Shown here: positions 36,886-46,135 of the stretch, in pieces
How the letters are laid out: every line of letters starts with the position of its first letter
How positions within the stretch are numbered: position 1 is the stretch's first letter
Assembly: GCA_021776115.1 (NCBI GenBank)
Contig: JAJFGN010000004.1
Location: 124,001-188,000 of the forward strand
Direction of reading: 5' to 3'
DNA: 64,000 nt
Source of the DNA: Kiloniellaceae bacterium
Lineage (GTDB): Bacteria > Pseudomonadota > Alphaproteobacteria > Kiloniellales > J153
The notes under the pieces: model-generated
Databases searched by the model: none
The model's input: the letters and a program-made list of their open reading frames with translations, nothing else
Told to the model about the DNA's origin: nothing
Made by a program: the position numbers and the translations under genes

Positions 36886-37545
36886 TCAGGCCTCGCGCGC
36901 TGCTTCGGCCTCTTTCTCTTCGTCCTGCAGCGCCAGGTCGAAGAGTTGGTGCAGAACCTCCGGCGGATGCGCGCCCGCCAGCGCGTGCTTACCGTTGAAG
37001 ATAAAGCAGGGCACCCCGTTGATGCCGGCCTGGCGGGCTTGCGCGTCCTCGTCACGGATCGCCTCGGCCTCGGCGCCGCTGATGAGGAAGGCGCGGGCCG
37101 CTTCGCCATCGAGGCCGGCCTCAACCGCCGCTGCAACCAGGATGTCATGGTCCCCGATATTCTCACCGCGCAGGAAATAGGCGTCGAACAGGGCCTGGAC
37201 CGTCTCGTCCTGACGGCCATGTTCTCCGGCATAACGGATCAGGCGATGCGAATCCACAGTATTGGGCGTGCGGCCGATCTTGTCGAAGGCAAAGGGGATG
37301 TCTTCTGAGTCTCCCGCCGCGCTGACCTGGGCGTAGACGGTCGCCGCGTTCGACGCCCCACCGAATTTGGTCTCCAGATATTGGCGGCGCTCCATACCCT
37401 CAGCGGGCATATCCGGGTTAAGCTGAAAGGCGCGCCAGCGGATGGTCAGGTTCGCTTGAGGCCGGTCATACAGGGCGCGTTCCAGGCGCCGCTTGCCGAT
37501 AAAGCACCAGGGACAGATGGTGTCGGAGAAGATATCGATTTCCAT
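36886..37545 (-). CDS. DsbA-family oxidoreductase (FrnE/2-hydroxychromene isomerase-like)
   Basis: The 219-residue cytoplasmic protein starts MEIDIFSDTICPWCFIGKRR with the CPWC active-site-like motif near residue 11. It continues with the helical insert and GVPCFIFNGKHALAGAHPPE, the cis-proline loop region. This is the FrnE-like DsbA family used for polyketide or detoxification chemistry and general thiol reactions. An upstream frame reaching 37764 adds Pro/Arg-rich residues without homology, so ATG 37545 is used. It is followed by the nitroreductase gene. Confidence 0.9.
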   Translation of the reverse strand: MEIDIFSDTICPWCFIGKRRLERALYDRPQANLTIRWRAFQLNPDMPAEGMERRQYLETKFGGASNAATVYAQVSAAGDSEDIPFAFDKIGRTPNTVDSHRLIRYAGEHGRQDETVQALFDAYFLRGENIGDHDILVAAAVEAGLDGEAARAFLISGAEAEAIRDEDAQARQAGINGVPCFIFNGKHALAGAHPPEVLHQLFDLALQDEEKEAEAAREA

Positions 37546-37691
37546 GTCTAAGGCCTTTCGCGACATTCGGCTCGACCGGAACCGTTCAGTAGGGCTTGAC
37601 CTATGCCGGTCTCGCCGGGACCATAGCGCAGAATCGCCGCGGGGCGTAAGGCCCGGGCCGGTAAAATGATTTTGACAGGGCGTGAGAGGCC

Positions 37692-39338
37692 ATGACGGTG
37701 GGCGAGCAGCGGGCCTCCATATTCGATCTGGACATGGCGCGGACGGCGGCGAATTTCGCGCCACTGACCCCGATTACCTTCCTGCGCCGCGCGGCGGCGG
37801 TGTATCCGGACAAGACCGCGATTATCCATGGCCCCGCCCGTACGTCTTACCGCGAAATGTGGGAACGTTCCTGCCGGTTGGCAACCGCTCTGCGCGGCCG
37901 GGGCATCGGGCGAGGGGATACGGTGGCGATCCTGGCGCCGAACACCCCGGCCATGCTGGAAGCGCACTACGGGGTCCCCATGGCTGGGGCGGTCCTGAAC
38001 TCACTGAACATCCGGCTCGACGCGGCCAGCATTGCCTTCATCCTGGAACACGGGGAGGCCAAGGCCCTGCTGGTGGACCGGGAGCTCGCGCCCGTGGCGC
38101 GGGCCGCTTTGGACCGGCTCGAAACACGGCCGCTGGTGATCGACATCGACGACGCCTTGGCTGAGGGCGGCGACCTCATCGGCGACATCGACTACGAGGC
38201 ATTCCTGGCCGAAGGAAGCCCGGACACGGACTTCGTGGAACCCGCGGATGAATGGCAGTCCATCTCGTTGCTCTACACCTCGGGCACGACAGGAAACCCC
38301 AAGGGCTGCGTCTATAGCCACAGGGGCGCCTACCTGAATGCCTTCGGCAATATGATTACCTTCGGGCTGGGCCGGGATTCGGTCTATCTCTGGACCCTGC
38401 CCATGTTTCACTGCGACGGCTGGACCTTCACCTGGGCGGTAACCGCCGCCTGCGCGACGCATGTCTGCCTGCGCAAGGTCGATCCAGCCCCGATCTACGG
38501 ACTCATCGCCGAGCACGGCGTCACCCACATGTGCGGCGCGCCGATCGTGCTGACCGTCCTTTCGCACGCGCCCGACTCCGCCAAGGTCAAGTTCCCCCAA
38601 ATCGTGGATATCTGCACCGGCGGCGCGGCGCCGCCCAGCGCGGTCATCGAAGCCATGGAATCGAACGGCTTTCGCGTACTCCACATGTACGGTTTGACCG
38701 AAAGCTATGGGCCCTCGGCCGTCTGCGCGTGGCAGGACGACTGGTCTGGCCTTGACGTGAGGGCCCGGTCCGCCAAGACCGCGCGCCAGGGCGTGCGTCT
38801 CGTGACGCTGGAACAGGCCACGGTCGCCGATCCGGAAACCTCCAAGGAAGTACCCTGGGACGGGCAATCCCTCGGTGAGATCGTCCTCGCCGGCAATACA
38901 GTCATGAAGGGGTACCTGAAGAACCCCAGCGCCACCGAAACAGCGTTCCACGACGGCTGGTTCTGGAGCGGCGACCTGGCGGTGCGCCACCCGGACGGCT
39001 ATATCGAGGTCAAGGACCGATCCAAGGACGTCATCATCTCCGGCGGCGAAAACATCTCCAGCCTGGAGGTCGAGGAGGTTCTCTACCGTCACCCGAAAGT
39101 GCTGGAAGCCGCCGTGGTCGCCCGGCCGGACGAGAAATGGGGCGAACGTCCCTGCGCCTTCATCGCGCTGAAGGACGGGCAAGTGGCGGGCGCGGACGAT
39201 ATCCTTGCCTTTTGCCGGGAACACATGGCTGGGTTCAAGGTCCCGGCGCATGTGGTCTTCGGCCCTCTGCCCAAGACCTCAACGGGCAAGATTCAGAAAT
39301 TCGTGCTGCGTGAGAAAGCCAGGGCGCTCAGCGTATGA
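37692..39338 (+). CDS. Acyl-CoA synthetase, LvaE-like position (AMP-forming ligase)
   Basis: The 548-residue protein activates a fatty or short oxo-acid to its CoA thioester via an acyl-adenylate. The A8-type motif is ENISSLEVEEVLYRH, the P-loop-like motif LLYTSGTTGNPKGC, and the C-terminal lysine is in TSTGKIQKFVLREKA. The N-terminal LTPITFLRRAAAVYP is typical of the DmdB/medium-chain group. It starts the six-gene operon to 44422, and its last four bases overlap the next gene. By analogy with LvaE of the levulinate pathway, the substrate may be a C5-C8 4-oxo or 4-hydroxy acid; this is inference. Confidence 0.93.
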   Translation: MTVGEQRASIFDLDMARTAANFAPLTPITFLRRAAAVYPDKTAIIHGPARTSYREMWERSCRLATALRGRGIGRGDTVAILAPNTPAMLEAHYGVPMAGAVLNSLNIRLDAASIAFILEHGEAKALLVDRELAPVARAALDRLETRPLVIDIDDALAEGGDLIGDIDYEAFLAEGSPDTDFVEPADEWQSISLLYTSGTTGNPKGCVYSHRGAYLNAFGNMITFGLGRDSVYLWTLPMFHCDGWTFTWAVTAACATHVCLRKVDPAPIYGLIAEHGVTHMCGAPIVLTVLSHAPDSAKVKFPQIVDICTGGAAPPSAVIEAMESNGFRVLHMYGLTESYGPSAVCAWQDDWSGLDVRARSAKTARQGVRLVTLEQATVADPETSKEVPWDGQSLGEIVLAGNTVMKGYLKNPSATETAFHDGWFWSGDLAVRHPDGYIEVKDRSKDVIISGGENISSLEVEEVLYRHPKVLEAAVVARPDEKWGERPCAFIALKDGQVAGADDILAFCREHMAGFKVPAHVVFGPLPKTSTGKIQKFVLREKARALSV

Positions 39339-40108
39339 CCGGAAAACCCATCGGCTTCGATCTCAACGGCCAGGTCGCCATCGTCACCGGCGCCTCAAGC
39401 GGCTTGGGCCGGCACTTCGCCATTACCTTGGCTCGGGCTGGCGCCAAGGTCGCCCTGGCGGCCCGGCGGCCCGAGGAACTGGCTGAGACGGCGCGGCGGA
39501 TCGAGGCCTTCGACGGCCGCGCCCTGCCGTTGGTCCTGGACGTCACCGATGCGGAGTCCGTGCGCACCTGCGTTGCCGAGGCGGAAACCGAACTGGGCCC
39601 GATTTCCATCCTGATCAACAATGCCGGGGTCGCGATCGACAAGCCCATACTGGACCAGGACGAGGCCGATTGGGACAAGGTCGTCGATACCAACCTGAAG
39701 GGCGCCTGGCTCATGGCCCAGGAAGTCGCGCGGCACATGGCGCGTCTGGGCCATGGCGGCACGATCGTCAATATCGCGTCCGTATTGAGCTTCTCCGCGA
39801 GAAGCGGGGTTGCGAGCTATTGCGCCTCCAAGGCCGGATTGATCAATCTGACCCGAGCTCTGGCGGTCGAACTGGCACGCCACGACATTCGGGTCAACGC
39901 CTTGGCGCCCGGCTATTTCGAAACCGATATCAATCGCGATTTCCGGGCCAGCGCCGCCGGTGAAGCCTTGGTCAAGAGCGTACCGCAGCGCCGCTACGGG
40001 CACCCGGAGGACCTGGACGGCGCCTTGCTTCTGCTTGCCTCCGACGCCTCGCGCTACATGACCGGCAGCACGATCGTCGTGGATGGCGGCATCTCTTCGC
40101 GGCTTTAG
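39335..40108 (+). CDS. SDR-family oxidoreductase, LvaD-like position
   Basis: The 257-residue protein has the cofactor motif TGASSGLGRHFA, the NNAGVA strand, catalytic Ser in NIASVLSFS, and the Tyr-Lys pair in YCASKAGLINL. All are intact, unlike the SDR at 19552. It overlaps the acyl-CoA ligase stop by four bases (ATGA), so they are translationally coupled. In the levulinate pathway, LvaD reduces the 4-oxoacyl-CoA to the 4-hydroxyacyl-CoA; that role here is inferred from the neighbours. Confidence 0.92.
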   Translation: MTGKPIGFDLNGQVAIVTGASSGLGRHFAITLARAGAKVALAARRPEELAETARRIEAFDGRALPLVLDVTDAESVRTCVAEAETELGPISILINNAGVAIDKPILDQDEADWDKVVDTNLKGAWLMAQEVARHMARLGHGGTIVNIASVLSFSARSGVASYCASKAGLINLTRALAVELARHDIRVNALAPGYFETDINRDFRASAAGEALVKSVPQRRYGHPEDLDGALLLLASDASRYMTGSTIVVDGGISSRL

Positions 40109-40140
40109 AACGCAGTGGACCCAAAGGGCGAAAACTAAAT

Positions 40141-41337
40141 ATGGACTTCAATCTCGCACCAGAGACCGATGATATTCGCCGGCGTATCCGCGCCTTCGTC
40201 GACGCGCGTGTCATACCCCTGGAGGCCAAGCCGGAATCCTTCGACGAGCACGAGAATATTCGGCTGGATCTGCTCGACGATCTGCGCGGTCAAGTAAAGG
40301 CGCTGGGATTATGGGCGCCGCAGATGCCCGCCGAGCGCGGCGGCTTAGGCTTGTCCGTCGCCAGCATGGCCGTCTGCTACGAGGAAATGGGACGCTCGAT
40401 CTTTGGGCCGGCCGCGTTCAACTCCGCGGCCCCGGACGACGGCAACATGATCCTGCTCAACAAGGCCGCGACCGGGGCGCAGAAGGAAAAGTGGTTGCAG
40501 CCGATCATAGACGGCAAGGTGCGCTCAGCCTTCGCCATGACCGAACCCGCGCCCGGCGCTGGCTCCGACCCGTCCTTGATGCGCACCCACGCAGTACGCC
40601 AGGGCGATACTTGGGCGATCAATGGGCGAAAGTGGTTCATCACCGGCGCCGGCGTCGCGCAGCACATCGTTCTGATCGCCCGCACCTCGGACGATCCGCG
40701 CAAGGGCCTGACGGCCTTCCTGGTGGACCGGGATCAGCCCGGTTGGAACATCACGCGGCGAGTCCCGATCATGGGGCCGGAAGAACACGGCGGCCACTGC
40801 GAAATCGAGATCGAAGACCTTCAGGTTCCGGATCAGCATCGTTTGATGGAGATCGGCGACGGTCTGAAGGTAACTCAAATCCGTTTGGGAACCGCGCGCC
40901 TGACCCACTGCATGCGCTGGCTCGGCATGGCCAAGCGGGCCCTGGAAATCGCCGCCCCCTATGTCGCGGGACGAGACAGCTTCGGCGCCAAGCTCGCGGA
41001 TCACGAGGGCGTTCAATGGTTGCTCGGCGAAGCGGCCATGAGTATCGAGCTTGGCCGTTTGCTCACCATGAAAGCGGCGGTGAAGCTGGACAGCGGCGAC
41101 TTCGCCCGCAAGGAAGTTTCCATGGCCAAGATCCAGGTGGCGGACACCCTGCACAAGGCCGTCGATACCGCGATCCAACTTTGCGGCGCTAAGGGCTATT
41201 CGAAGGATACGCCCTTGGAGTGGATGTACCGCTACGCGCGTCAGGCACGCCTGGTCGACGGCGCATCGGAGATTCACAAAATGGTCCTCGCGCGCACCTT
41301 CTTGGCCGAGGGGATCGACTTCTGGGGATGGCCGTGA
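40141..41337 (+). CDS. Acyl-CoA dehydrogenase family protein, LvaC-like
   Basis: The 398-residue flavoprotein has the family motifs AMTEPAPGAGSDPSLMRT, GRKWFITGAG, GTARLTHCMRWLGMAKRALE and QLCGAKGYSKDTPLEWMYRYARQARLVDGASE. This close set is seen in ACAD10/11 relatives. In ACAD11-type enzymes, the dehydrogenase domain acts on a 4-phospho-acyl-CoA made by the linked APH kinase; LvaC does the same in levulinate catabolism. The next gene, an APH kinase, overlaps it by 10 bp. That closeness parallels the fused APH-ACAD protein in mammals. Confidence 0.93.
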   Translation: MDFNLAPETDDIRRRIRAFVDARVIPLEAKPESFDEHENIRLDLLDDLRGQVKALGLWAPQMPAERGGLGLSVASMAVCYEEMGRSIFGPAAFNSAAPDDGNMILLNKAATGAQKEKWLQPIIDGKVRSAFAMTEPAPGAGSDPSLMRTHAVRQGDTWAINGRKWFITGAGVAQHIVLIARTSDDPRKGLTAFLVDRDQPGWNITRRVPIMGPEEHGGHCEIEIEDLQVPDQHRLMEIGDGLKVTQIRLGTARLTHCMRWLGMAKRALEIAAPYVAGRDSFGAKLADHEGVQWLLGEAAMSIELGRLLTMKAAVKLDSGDFARKEVSMAKIQVADTLHKAVDTAIQLCGAKGYSKDTPLEWMYRYARQARLVDGASEIHKMVLARTFLAEGIDFWGWP

Positions 41338-42413
41338 CTCCTCCAGCCACAACCGAGCATCGTTTCACCGAATCCAAACGGCCACTCGAAGCCTTTCTCG
41401 CGGAAAAAGCCAAGGCCGCTAGGGTTCGTCTGGTTGAGACCCGGCCGCTCAGCGGCGGCGCGATTCAGGAAAACTGGCTCCTCGACGCCGATATTCCGGA
41501 TGGCCCCTTCGCCGGCTTGCAAGAGCTGGTTCTACGCACCGACTCTCCCACGGGTGTCGCGGTCAGCCTGACCCGGCCACAGGAATTCGCCTTGCTAAAC
41601 GCCGCTTGGCGCGCCGGCGTGACGGTACCTGAACCGCTATGGCTGTGCGAGGATACAAGTATCCTTGGGAAGCCCTTCTATATCATGCGCCGGGTTCCGG
41701 GCACGGCCCTGGCCCGGCGGATCGTAAAGGATACGTCCCTCGGCGGCGATCGCGATGCCTTGGCCCAGCGCCTGGGGCGGGAGCTCGCAAAGATCCACAC
41801 GATCGTCCCGCCCGAGCCTGGGCTGAGATTCCTCGACCCGCCGCCCGGCGATCCTGCGCCCGAAGCCGTGACCCAGTATCGCAAGCACCTGGACGTCCTT
41901 GGGCTGGCGCGCCCGGCCTTGGAATGGGGTTTGCGATGGTGCGAGACCCACGCCCCCCAACGCGGCGACGTCGTGCTCACTCACCAAGATTTCCGGACCG
42001 GAAACTATATGGTCGACGAAGCCGGATTGACTGGAATCTTGGATTGGGAGTTTTGCGCCTGGAACGATCCGATGAGCGATATCGCCTGGTTCTGCGCCAA
42101 GTGCTGGCGGTTTGGGCGCGACGATCTCGAGGCCGGCGGCATCGCGCCACGCGCACCCTTTTACCGAGCTTACGAACAAGCCTCCGGCCGCCGCATCGAC
42201 CCGGCCCGCGTGACGTTTTGGGAAGTCATGGCGCATATCCGCTGGGCCATAATCGCCTTGCAGCAAGGCCGGCGTGCCCTGGGCGAGAACGGGCGCTCGC
42301 TTGACTTGGCTTTGACCGGCCGCGTCTACCCACCGGAGCTCGAGCGCGAGATCCTGCACATGACGGCGCCCGAACAATGGCATCGAACGCCTGGGAGCCA
42401 GGCCCTTGCGTGA
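41328..42413 (+). CDS. APH-family phosphotransferase, LvaA-like
   Basis: The 361-residue kinase has the aminoglycoside-phosphotransferase fold: FYIMRRVPGTALA, catalytic loop HQDFRTGNYMVDE, metal-binding GILDWEFCAWNDP and DIAWFC. It begins at ATG 41328 within the end of the acyl-CoA dehydrogenase gene; a frame from 41220 lies inside that gene and is rejected. In mammals such a domain is fused to ACAD10/11, and LvaA phosphorylates 4-hydroxyvaleryl-CoA with a small partner. The gene order here strongly suggests the same reaction, not drug resistance. Confidence 0.9.
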   Translation: MAVTPPATTEHRFTESKRPLEAFLAEKAKAARVRLVETRPLSGGAIQENWLLDADIPDGPFAGLQELVLRTDSPTGVAVSLTRPQEFALLNAAWRAGVTVPEPLWLCEDTSILGKPFYIMRRVPGTALARRIVKDTSLGGDRDALAQRLGRELAKIHTIVPPEPGLRFLDPPPGDPAPEAVTQYRKHLDVLGLARPALEWGLRWCETHAPQRGDVVLTHQDFRTGNYMVDEAGLTGILDWEFCAWNDPMSDIAWFCAKCWRFGRDDLEAGGIAPRAPFYRAYEQASGRRIDPARVTFWEVMAHIRWAIIALQQGRRALGENGRSLDLALTGRVYPPELEREILHMTAPEQWHRTPGSQALA

Positions 42414-42813
42414 ACGCCCCGACGGCGTGCGGTTGCTGGAATTGGCACGCGAGGTCCTGCTCGACGAGTTGTTGCCCGCCTTGCCCTCGGAACTCGGTTA
42501 TTCCGCGCGTTTGGCCGCCAATGCCATGGCGATCGCGGCGCGCGAGTTGGAAGCCGGGAACGCTCCGCGCGAAATCGAGTGCGAAGCCTTGGGACACTTG
42601 CTCGGCGACGACCATGAAGCGTCGCCCGGCCTCGCAAACACCGAGACTTTGGACGAGGCCATACAACGCCTAAGCTGGCGGTTGGCGGCGGAGATCCGCG
42701 CCGGCGGGCGCGATGCCGATCCGGGCGTATTCGCGGCGCTGACCGAGGGCGCTCGCGCTCGTCTCAAAATCGCCAATCCGCGTGCCCTCTTGGAGCACAA
42801 GAACGATGCCTGA
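42406..42813 (+). CDS. DUF6285 protein, LvaB-like kinase partner
   Basis: The 135-residue protein starts at TTG 42406 inside the end of the kinase gene (8-bp overlap). It is helical and acidic: LLELAREVLLDELLPALPSE, then ARLAANAMAIAARELE and the conserved C-terminus GARARLKIANPRALLE. These are features of DUF6285, found next to APH kinases and ACAD genes. In P. putida, LvaB, a small protein of this kind, is needed for LvaA kinase activity. It also overlaps the next gene, so five genes are chained by overlaps or short gaps. Confidence 0.82.
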   Translation: MRERPDGVRLLELAREVLLDELLPALPSELGYSARLAANAMAIAARELEAGNAPREIECEALGHLLGDDHEASPGLANTETLDEAIQRLSWRLAAEIRAGGRDADPGVFAALTEGARARLKIANPRALLEHKNDA

Positions 42814-44422
42814 GAGCGGCGCCTCTCTCGGAACCTACGACTACATTATCGTCGGTGCCGGATCGGCCGGCTGCGTGCTGGCCAATCGTTTAACGGCATC
42901 GGGCAAGCACAAAGTTCTTTTGCTCGAGGCCGGCGGCCGGGACACCAACTTATGGATTCACGTCCCGATCGGATACGCCAAGCTTTTTCGCAACAAGCGT
43001 GTCAATTGGATGTACGAAACGGAGCCCGAGCCGGAGCTCAATGACCGCCGTGTGTTTCAGCCGCGCGGCAAGGTTCTAGGTGGATCGAGTTCCATCAACG
43101 GGCTCGTGTATATCCGCGGGCAAAATGAAGATTTCGATCTCTGGCGTCAGTTGGGGAACGCCGGCTGGTCGTCCCAAGATGTCCTGCCGTATTTCCGCCG
43201 CGCCGAGGATCGGCAAGGCGATGAGGATGAGTACCACGGGGTAGGGGGGCCGCTCGCCGTATCGGACCAGACCGAAACGCATCCGCTGTGCGACGCCTTC
43301 ATCGATGCCGGCGTCGAGATGGGTATTTCCCGCAATGACGATTTCAACGGCGCGCGCCAGGAGGGAATGGGCTATGTCCAGACGACCTCGCGAAATGGGC
43401 GCCGCTGTAGCACCGCGGTCGGTTACCTAAATCCAGCGAAGAAACGGGCCAACCTGCGCATCGAGACCCATGCCCAGGCGACGCGCGTTCTTTTCGACGG
43501 GAGGATCGCCACGGGCGTGGCGTTTCGCCAAGGAGACCGGTTAAGGCGGGCAGAGGCCTCCGGTGAGGTCATTCTATGCGGTGGCGCGATCAACTCGCCA
43601 CAGCTACTGGAGCTGTCGGGGGTCGGACGCGGCGATCTGCTGCAACGCTTCGGTATATCCGTCGTATGCGACGCGCCGATGGTGGGGGAGAATCTTCAAG
43701 ATCACCTGCAAGTCCGAAGTTTCATGCGCTCGAAGCTACCGATCACGCTCAACGACCAATATCACAGCATCTTCGGAAGATTGGGCATGGGCTTGAACTA
43801 TCTGCTGAGGCGCAAGGGGCCGATGACGGTCAGCGCCGGGTACGCCGGATCCTTCTTCAAGACCCGCCGGGAGTTGGCCACGCCGGATGCCGGAGTCCTG
43901 TTCATTCTCTTCAGCACCGATAAGATGGGTGAGACCTTGCACCCATTTTCCGGCTTTACCACCTCCGTCTATCAGTTACGCCCGGAGAGCCGGGGGTCGA
44001 TCCATATCAAGGCCGCGGACCCCTTTACCGCGCCGGAAATCAGGGCTAACTACCTCTCGACAGCCACCGACCGGCAAACCCTTGTCGACGCCTTGAAGAA
44101 AACGCGCGAGATTATCCACGCGGAAGCGATGAAACCGTATTTAGCCGAAGAGGTCGAACCCGGCGCCGACGTCACAAGCGACGACGATCTTCTCGCTTAT
44201 TGCCGGCGGATTTCCTCGACGATCTACCATCCCTCCAGCACTTGCGCGATGGGCACGGATGATTCCGCGGTCGTCACGCCCGAACTAAAGGTTATCGGAG
44301 TCGAGGGATTGCGGGTCGTCGACGGCTCGGTCATGCCGCGCCTGGACTCGGGAAATTGCAACGCCGCCATTATCATGATCGCCGAGAAGGCGGCCGATAT
44401 GATTTTGGCGGATGCTTCTTGA
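42806..44422 (+). CDS. GMC-family FAD oxidoreductase (choline/alcohol dehydrogenase-like)
   Basis: The 538-residue flavoprotein shows the FAD-binding YDYIIVGAGSAGCVLANRL, the GMC signature PRGKVLGGSSSINGLVYIRG, and SCAMGTDDSAVV with GLRVVDGSVMPRL near the C-terminus, where the catalytic His pair region lies (YHPSSTC). It likely oxidises an alcohol side chain of the pathway substrate. ATG 42806 is chosen over 42782 because the family begins at the dinucleotide motif. It overlaps the DUF6285 stop by eight bases. It has no counterpart in the core lva set, so it points to a longer or alcohol-bearing substrate. Confidence 0.92.
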   Translation: MPESGASLGTYDYIIVGAGSAGCVLANRLTASGKHKVLLLEAGGRDTNLWIHVPIGYAKLFRNKRVNWMYETEPEPELNDRRVFQPRGKVLGGSSSINGLVYIRGQNEDFDLWRQLGNAGWSSQDVLPYFRRAEDRQGDEDEYHGVGGPLAVSDQTETHPLCDAFIDAGVEMGISRNDDFNGARQEGMGYVQTTSRNGRRCSTAVGYLNPAKKRANLRIETHAQATRVLFDGRIATGVAFRQGDRLRRAEASGEVILCGGAINSPQLLELSGVGRGDLLQRFGISVVCDAPMVGENLQDHLQVRSFMRSKLPITLNDQYHSIFGRLGMGLNYLLRRKGPMTVSAGYAGSFFKTRRELATPDAGVLFILFSTDKMGETLHPFSGFTTSVYQLRPESRGSIHIKAADPFTAPEIRANYLSTATDRQTLVDALKKTREIIHAEAMKPYLAEEVEPGADVTSDDDLLAYCRRISSTIYHPSSTCAMGTDDSAVVTPELKVIGVEGLRVVDGSVMPRLDSGNCNAAIIMIAEKAADMILADAS

Positions 44423-44429
44423 TCAAGCG

Positions 44430-45182
44430 CTAGTAGACTGCCCGGCCGCCCGAGAGGTCGAAGACCGCGCCGGTCGAGAAGGAGCAATCTTCGGAGCTTA
44501 GCCAGGCGATCAGGGCCGCCGCTTCCTCCGGTTGACCAAGCCGGCCGATGGGCATACGCGCCACCACCCCCTCCATATACTCCGGGGTCACGTCGCCCAG
44601 CATCTCGGTATCGATGGCCGAAGGTGTGACAGCGTTCACGATGATTCCGCTTTGAGCCAATTCCTTGCCCAGCGCCTTGGTGAAACCGATCGCGCCGGCC
44701 TTGGCCGCGCTGTAGGCCGCGTTCTTGGGCGCCCCTTCCATGCCCGCGATCGAGGACACAATGACGATCCGGCCATAACCGCGCTCAAGCATGTGCGGAA
44801 TAACCGCGCGGCAGGTCAAGAATACGCTGGTCAGGTCCATCCGCTGCAGCCGGGTCCATTCCTCCAGGCTGTAGTCCCAGGCATTCTTGATGATGCCCGC
44901 AACCCCGGCATTACAGACCAGGATGTCGATGACCGGGCTGGTGGCCAAGGTTTCGACCGTCGCGGCGGCGACCGCGTTTTCATCCGATACATCCAGCGCG
45001 ACACCCCGGACCTCTCCCAGACCTGACAGGGTGCGCTCCGCCTGCTCTAAGCGGGCCTTGTCCATATCCCATAGGCACACGCGGGCGCCTGATTTCAGTA
45101 ACCGCTCCGCTGTCGCGTATCCGATGCCTTTGGCGCCACCGGTGACGATCGCCGCGCGGCCACTTAGGTCCAATTCATTCAT
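44430..45182 (-). CDS. SDR-family oxidoreductase
   Basis: The 250-residue protein has VTGGAKGIGYATAE, NAGVAG, Ser in VSSIAGMEG, and YSAAKAGAIGFTK with the full catalytic set. It is of classical SDR type; the substrate is not evident and could be an alcohol or 3-hydroxyacyl compound from the neighbouring operon. The gene is convergent with that operon, seven bases from its last stop. The ATG at 45182 follows GAGCCTC. Confidence 0.92.
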   Translation of the reverse strand: MNELDLSGRAAIVTGGAKGIGYATAERLLKSGARVCLWDMDKARLEQAERTLSGLGEVRGVALDVSDENAVAAATVETLATSPVIDILVCNAGVAGIIKNAWDYSLEEWTRLQRMDLTSVFLTCRAVIPHMLERGYGRIVIVSSIAGMEGAPKNAAYSAAKAGAIGFTKALGKELAQSGIIVNAVTPSAIDTEMLGDVTPEYMEGVVARMPIGRLGQPEEAAALIAWLSSEDCSFSTGAVFDLSGGRAVY

Positions 45183-45340
45183 GAGGCTCGAATCCTAACG
45201 CCGTCCTACGGCGCAGCTATGGTTAAACCTCATTTACCACGATTTCTCGCGAATGCGTCATTTAGCGATGCCTTAGGCAATATCGACGATTCTATAGCTG
45301 CCGACAACCAGGCCAGGTGCGGCGATGGAGGGCCGTTTTA

Positions 45341-45976
45341 ATGTACGACGATCCAGGCGGCAACGACTACAACGCCGCAAGATACGACGATGGAGAGAGT
45401 AGCGGGCTGCTCGGCGCGACGCTGCGCAACGCCGCAATAGTCATCGGCCTGGGGTTAGGTTTGGTCTGGATGATGGGTGGTTTTGGGCCCGGCAAAACGG
45501 GGCCGTCGGTCGCTGCGGGACCGTCCGGCGTAACCAGTGACGGACTACCAATCCAATCCGAGGACGACGAAAACCTGGGCGAGCGGGCGCAGAGGGCGAC
45601 CTACGCCCCAGATGAAATTGTCATACCTTCGGGCCCGCGCGGGCACTTCCTGGTTGAAGTCGACGTCAATGGAACCCCCGTGCGCTTCTTAGTCGATACC
45701 GGCGCCACAATGGTTACCCTGACGGCGGAAGACGCACAGCGGATCGGCCTGCCAGTTAGGGCCCTGGATTACAGTGCAAGAACCCAAACCGCGAACGGCG
45801 AAGTCAGGGTCGCGCCCGTGACCTTGCGCGACATGCGGCTCGGCGATCTGGAAATGCAGGACGTCGAAGCGACCGTGACCCAGGCACAACTGAATATCTC
45901 TCTTCTCGGCACCAGCTTTCTTCGGCGGTTGTCCGGTTACGAGGTGCGCCCCGAAGGACTGGTTCTGCGTTTTTAG
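45341..45976 (+). CDS. Periplasmic-facing retropepsin-like aspartic protease (TIGR02281/PerP type)
   Basis: The 211-residue protein has a single membrane anchor (NAAIVIGLGLGLVWMMGGF) after a short acidic N-terminus, then a flexible linker and the clan AA protease domain with VRFLVDTGATMVTLTAEDA and the second-half NISLLGTSFLRRLSGYEV. In Caulobacter, PerP, a protein of this family, clips a periplasmic region of PodJ. ATG 45341 is preferred over 45317 because it follows GGAGGGCC. No substrate gene is near. Confidence 0.9.
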   Translation: MYDDPGGNDYNAARYDDGESSGLLGATLRNAAIVIGLGLGLVWMMGGFGPGKTGPSVAAGPSGVTSDGLPIQSEDDENLGERAQRATYAPDEIVIPSGPRGHFLVEVDVNGTPVRFLVDTGATMVTLTAEDAQRIGLPVRALDYSARTQTANGEVRVAPVTLRDMRLGDLEMQDVEATVTQAQLNISLLGTSFLRRLSGYEVRPEGLVLRF

Positions 45977-46135
45977 ACCGCCGATTGAACCGCGATTGTA
46001 TCTGGGTAGGATAGGTCACAAATTTCACACAGAATAACTTTGTTCAAATTCACCCATCATTTGTCATTATTGTCAAATGTAACGTATTGTTGATCTTTAG
46101 TTGGTAAATCATGAAAAGGTGCGGAGAAAACCTAC

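Noticed and set aside
41328-42413. APH-family gene as an aminoglycoside-resistance determinant
   Set aside because: It is locked into an acyl-CoA operon by overlaps and sits beside an ACAD and a DUF6285 gene, matching 4-hydroxyacyl-CoA kinases instead.
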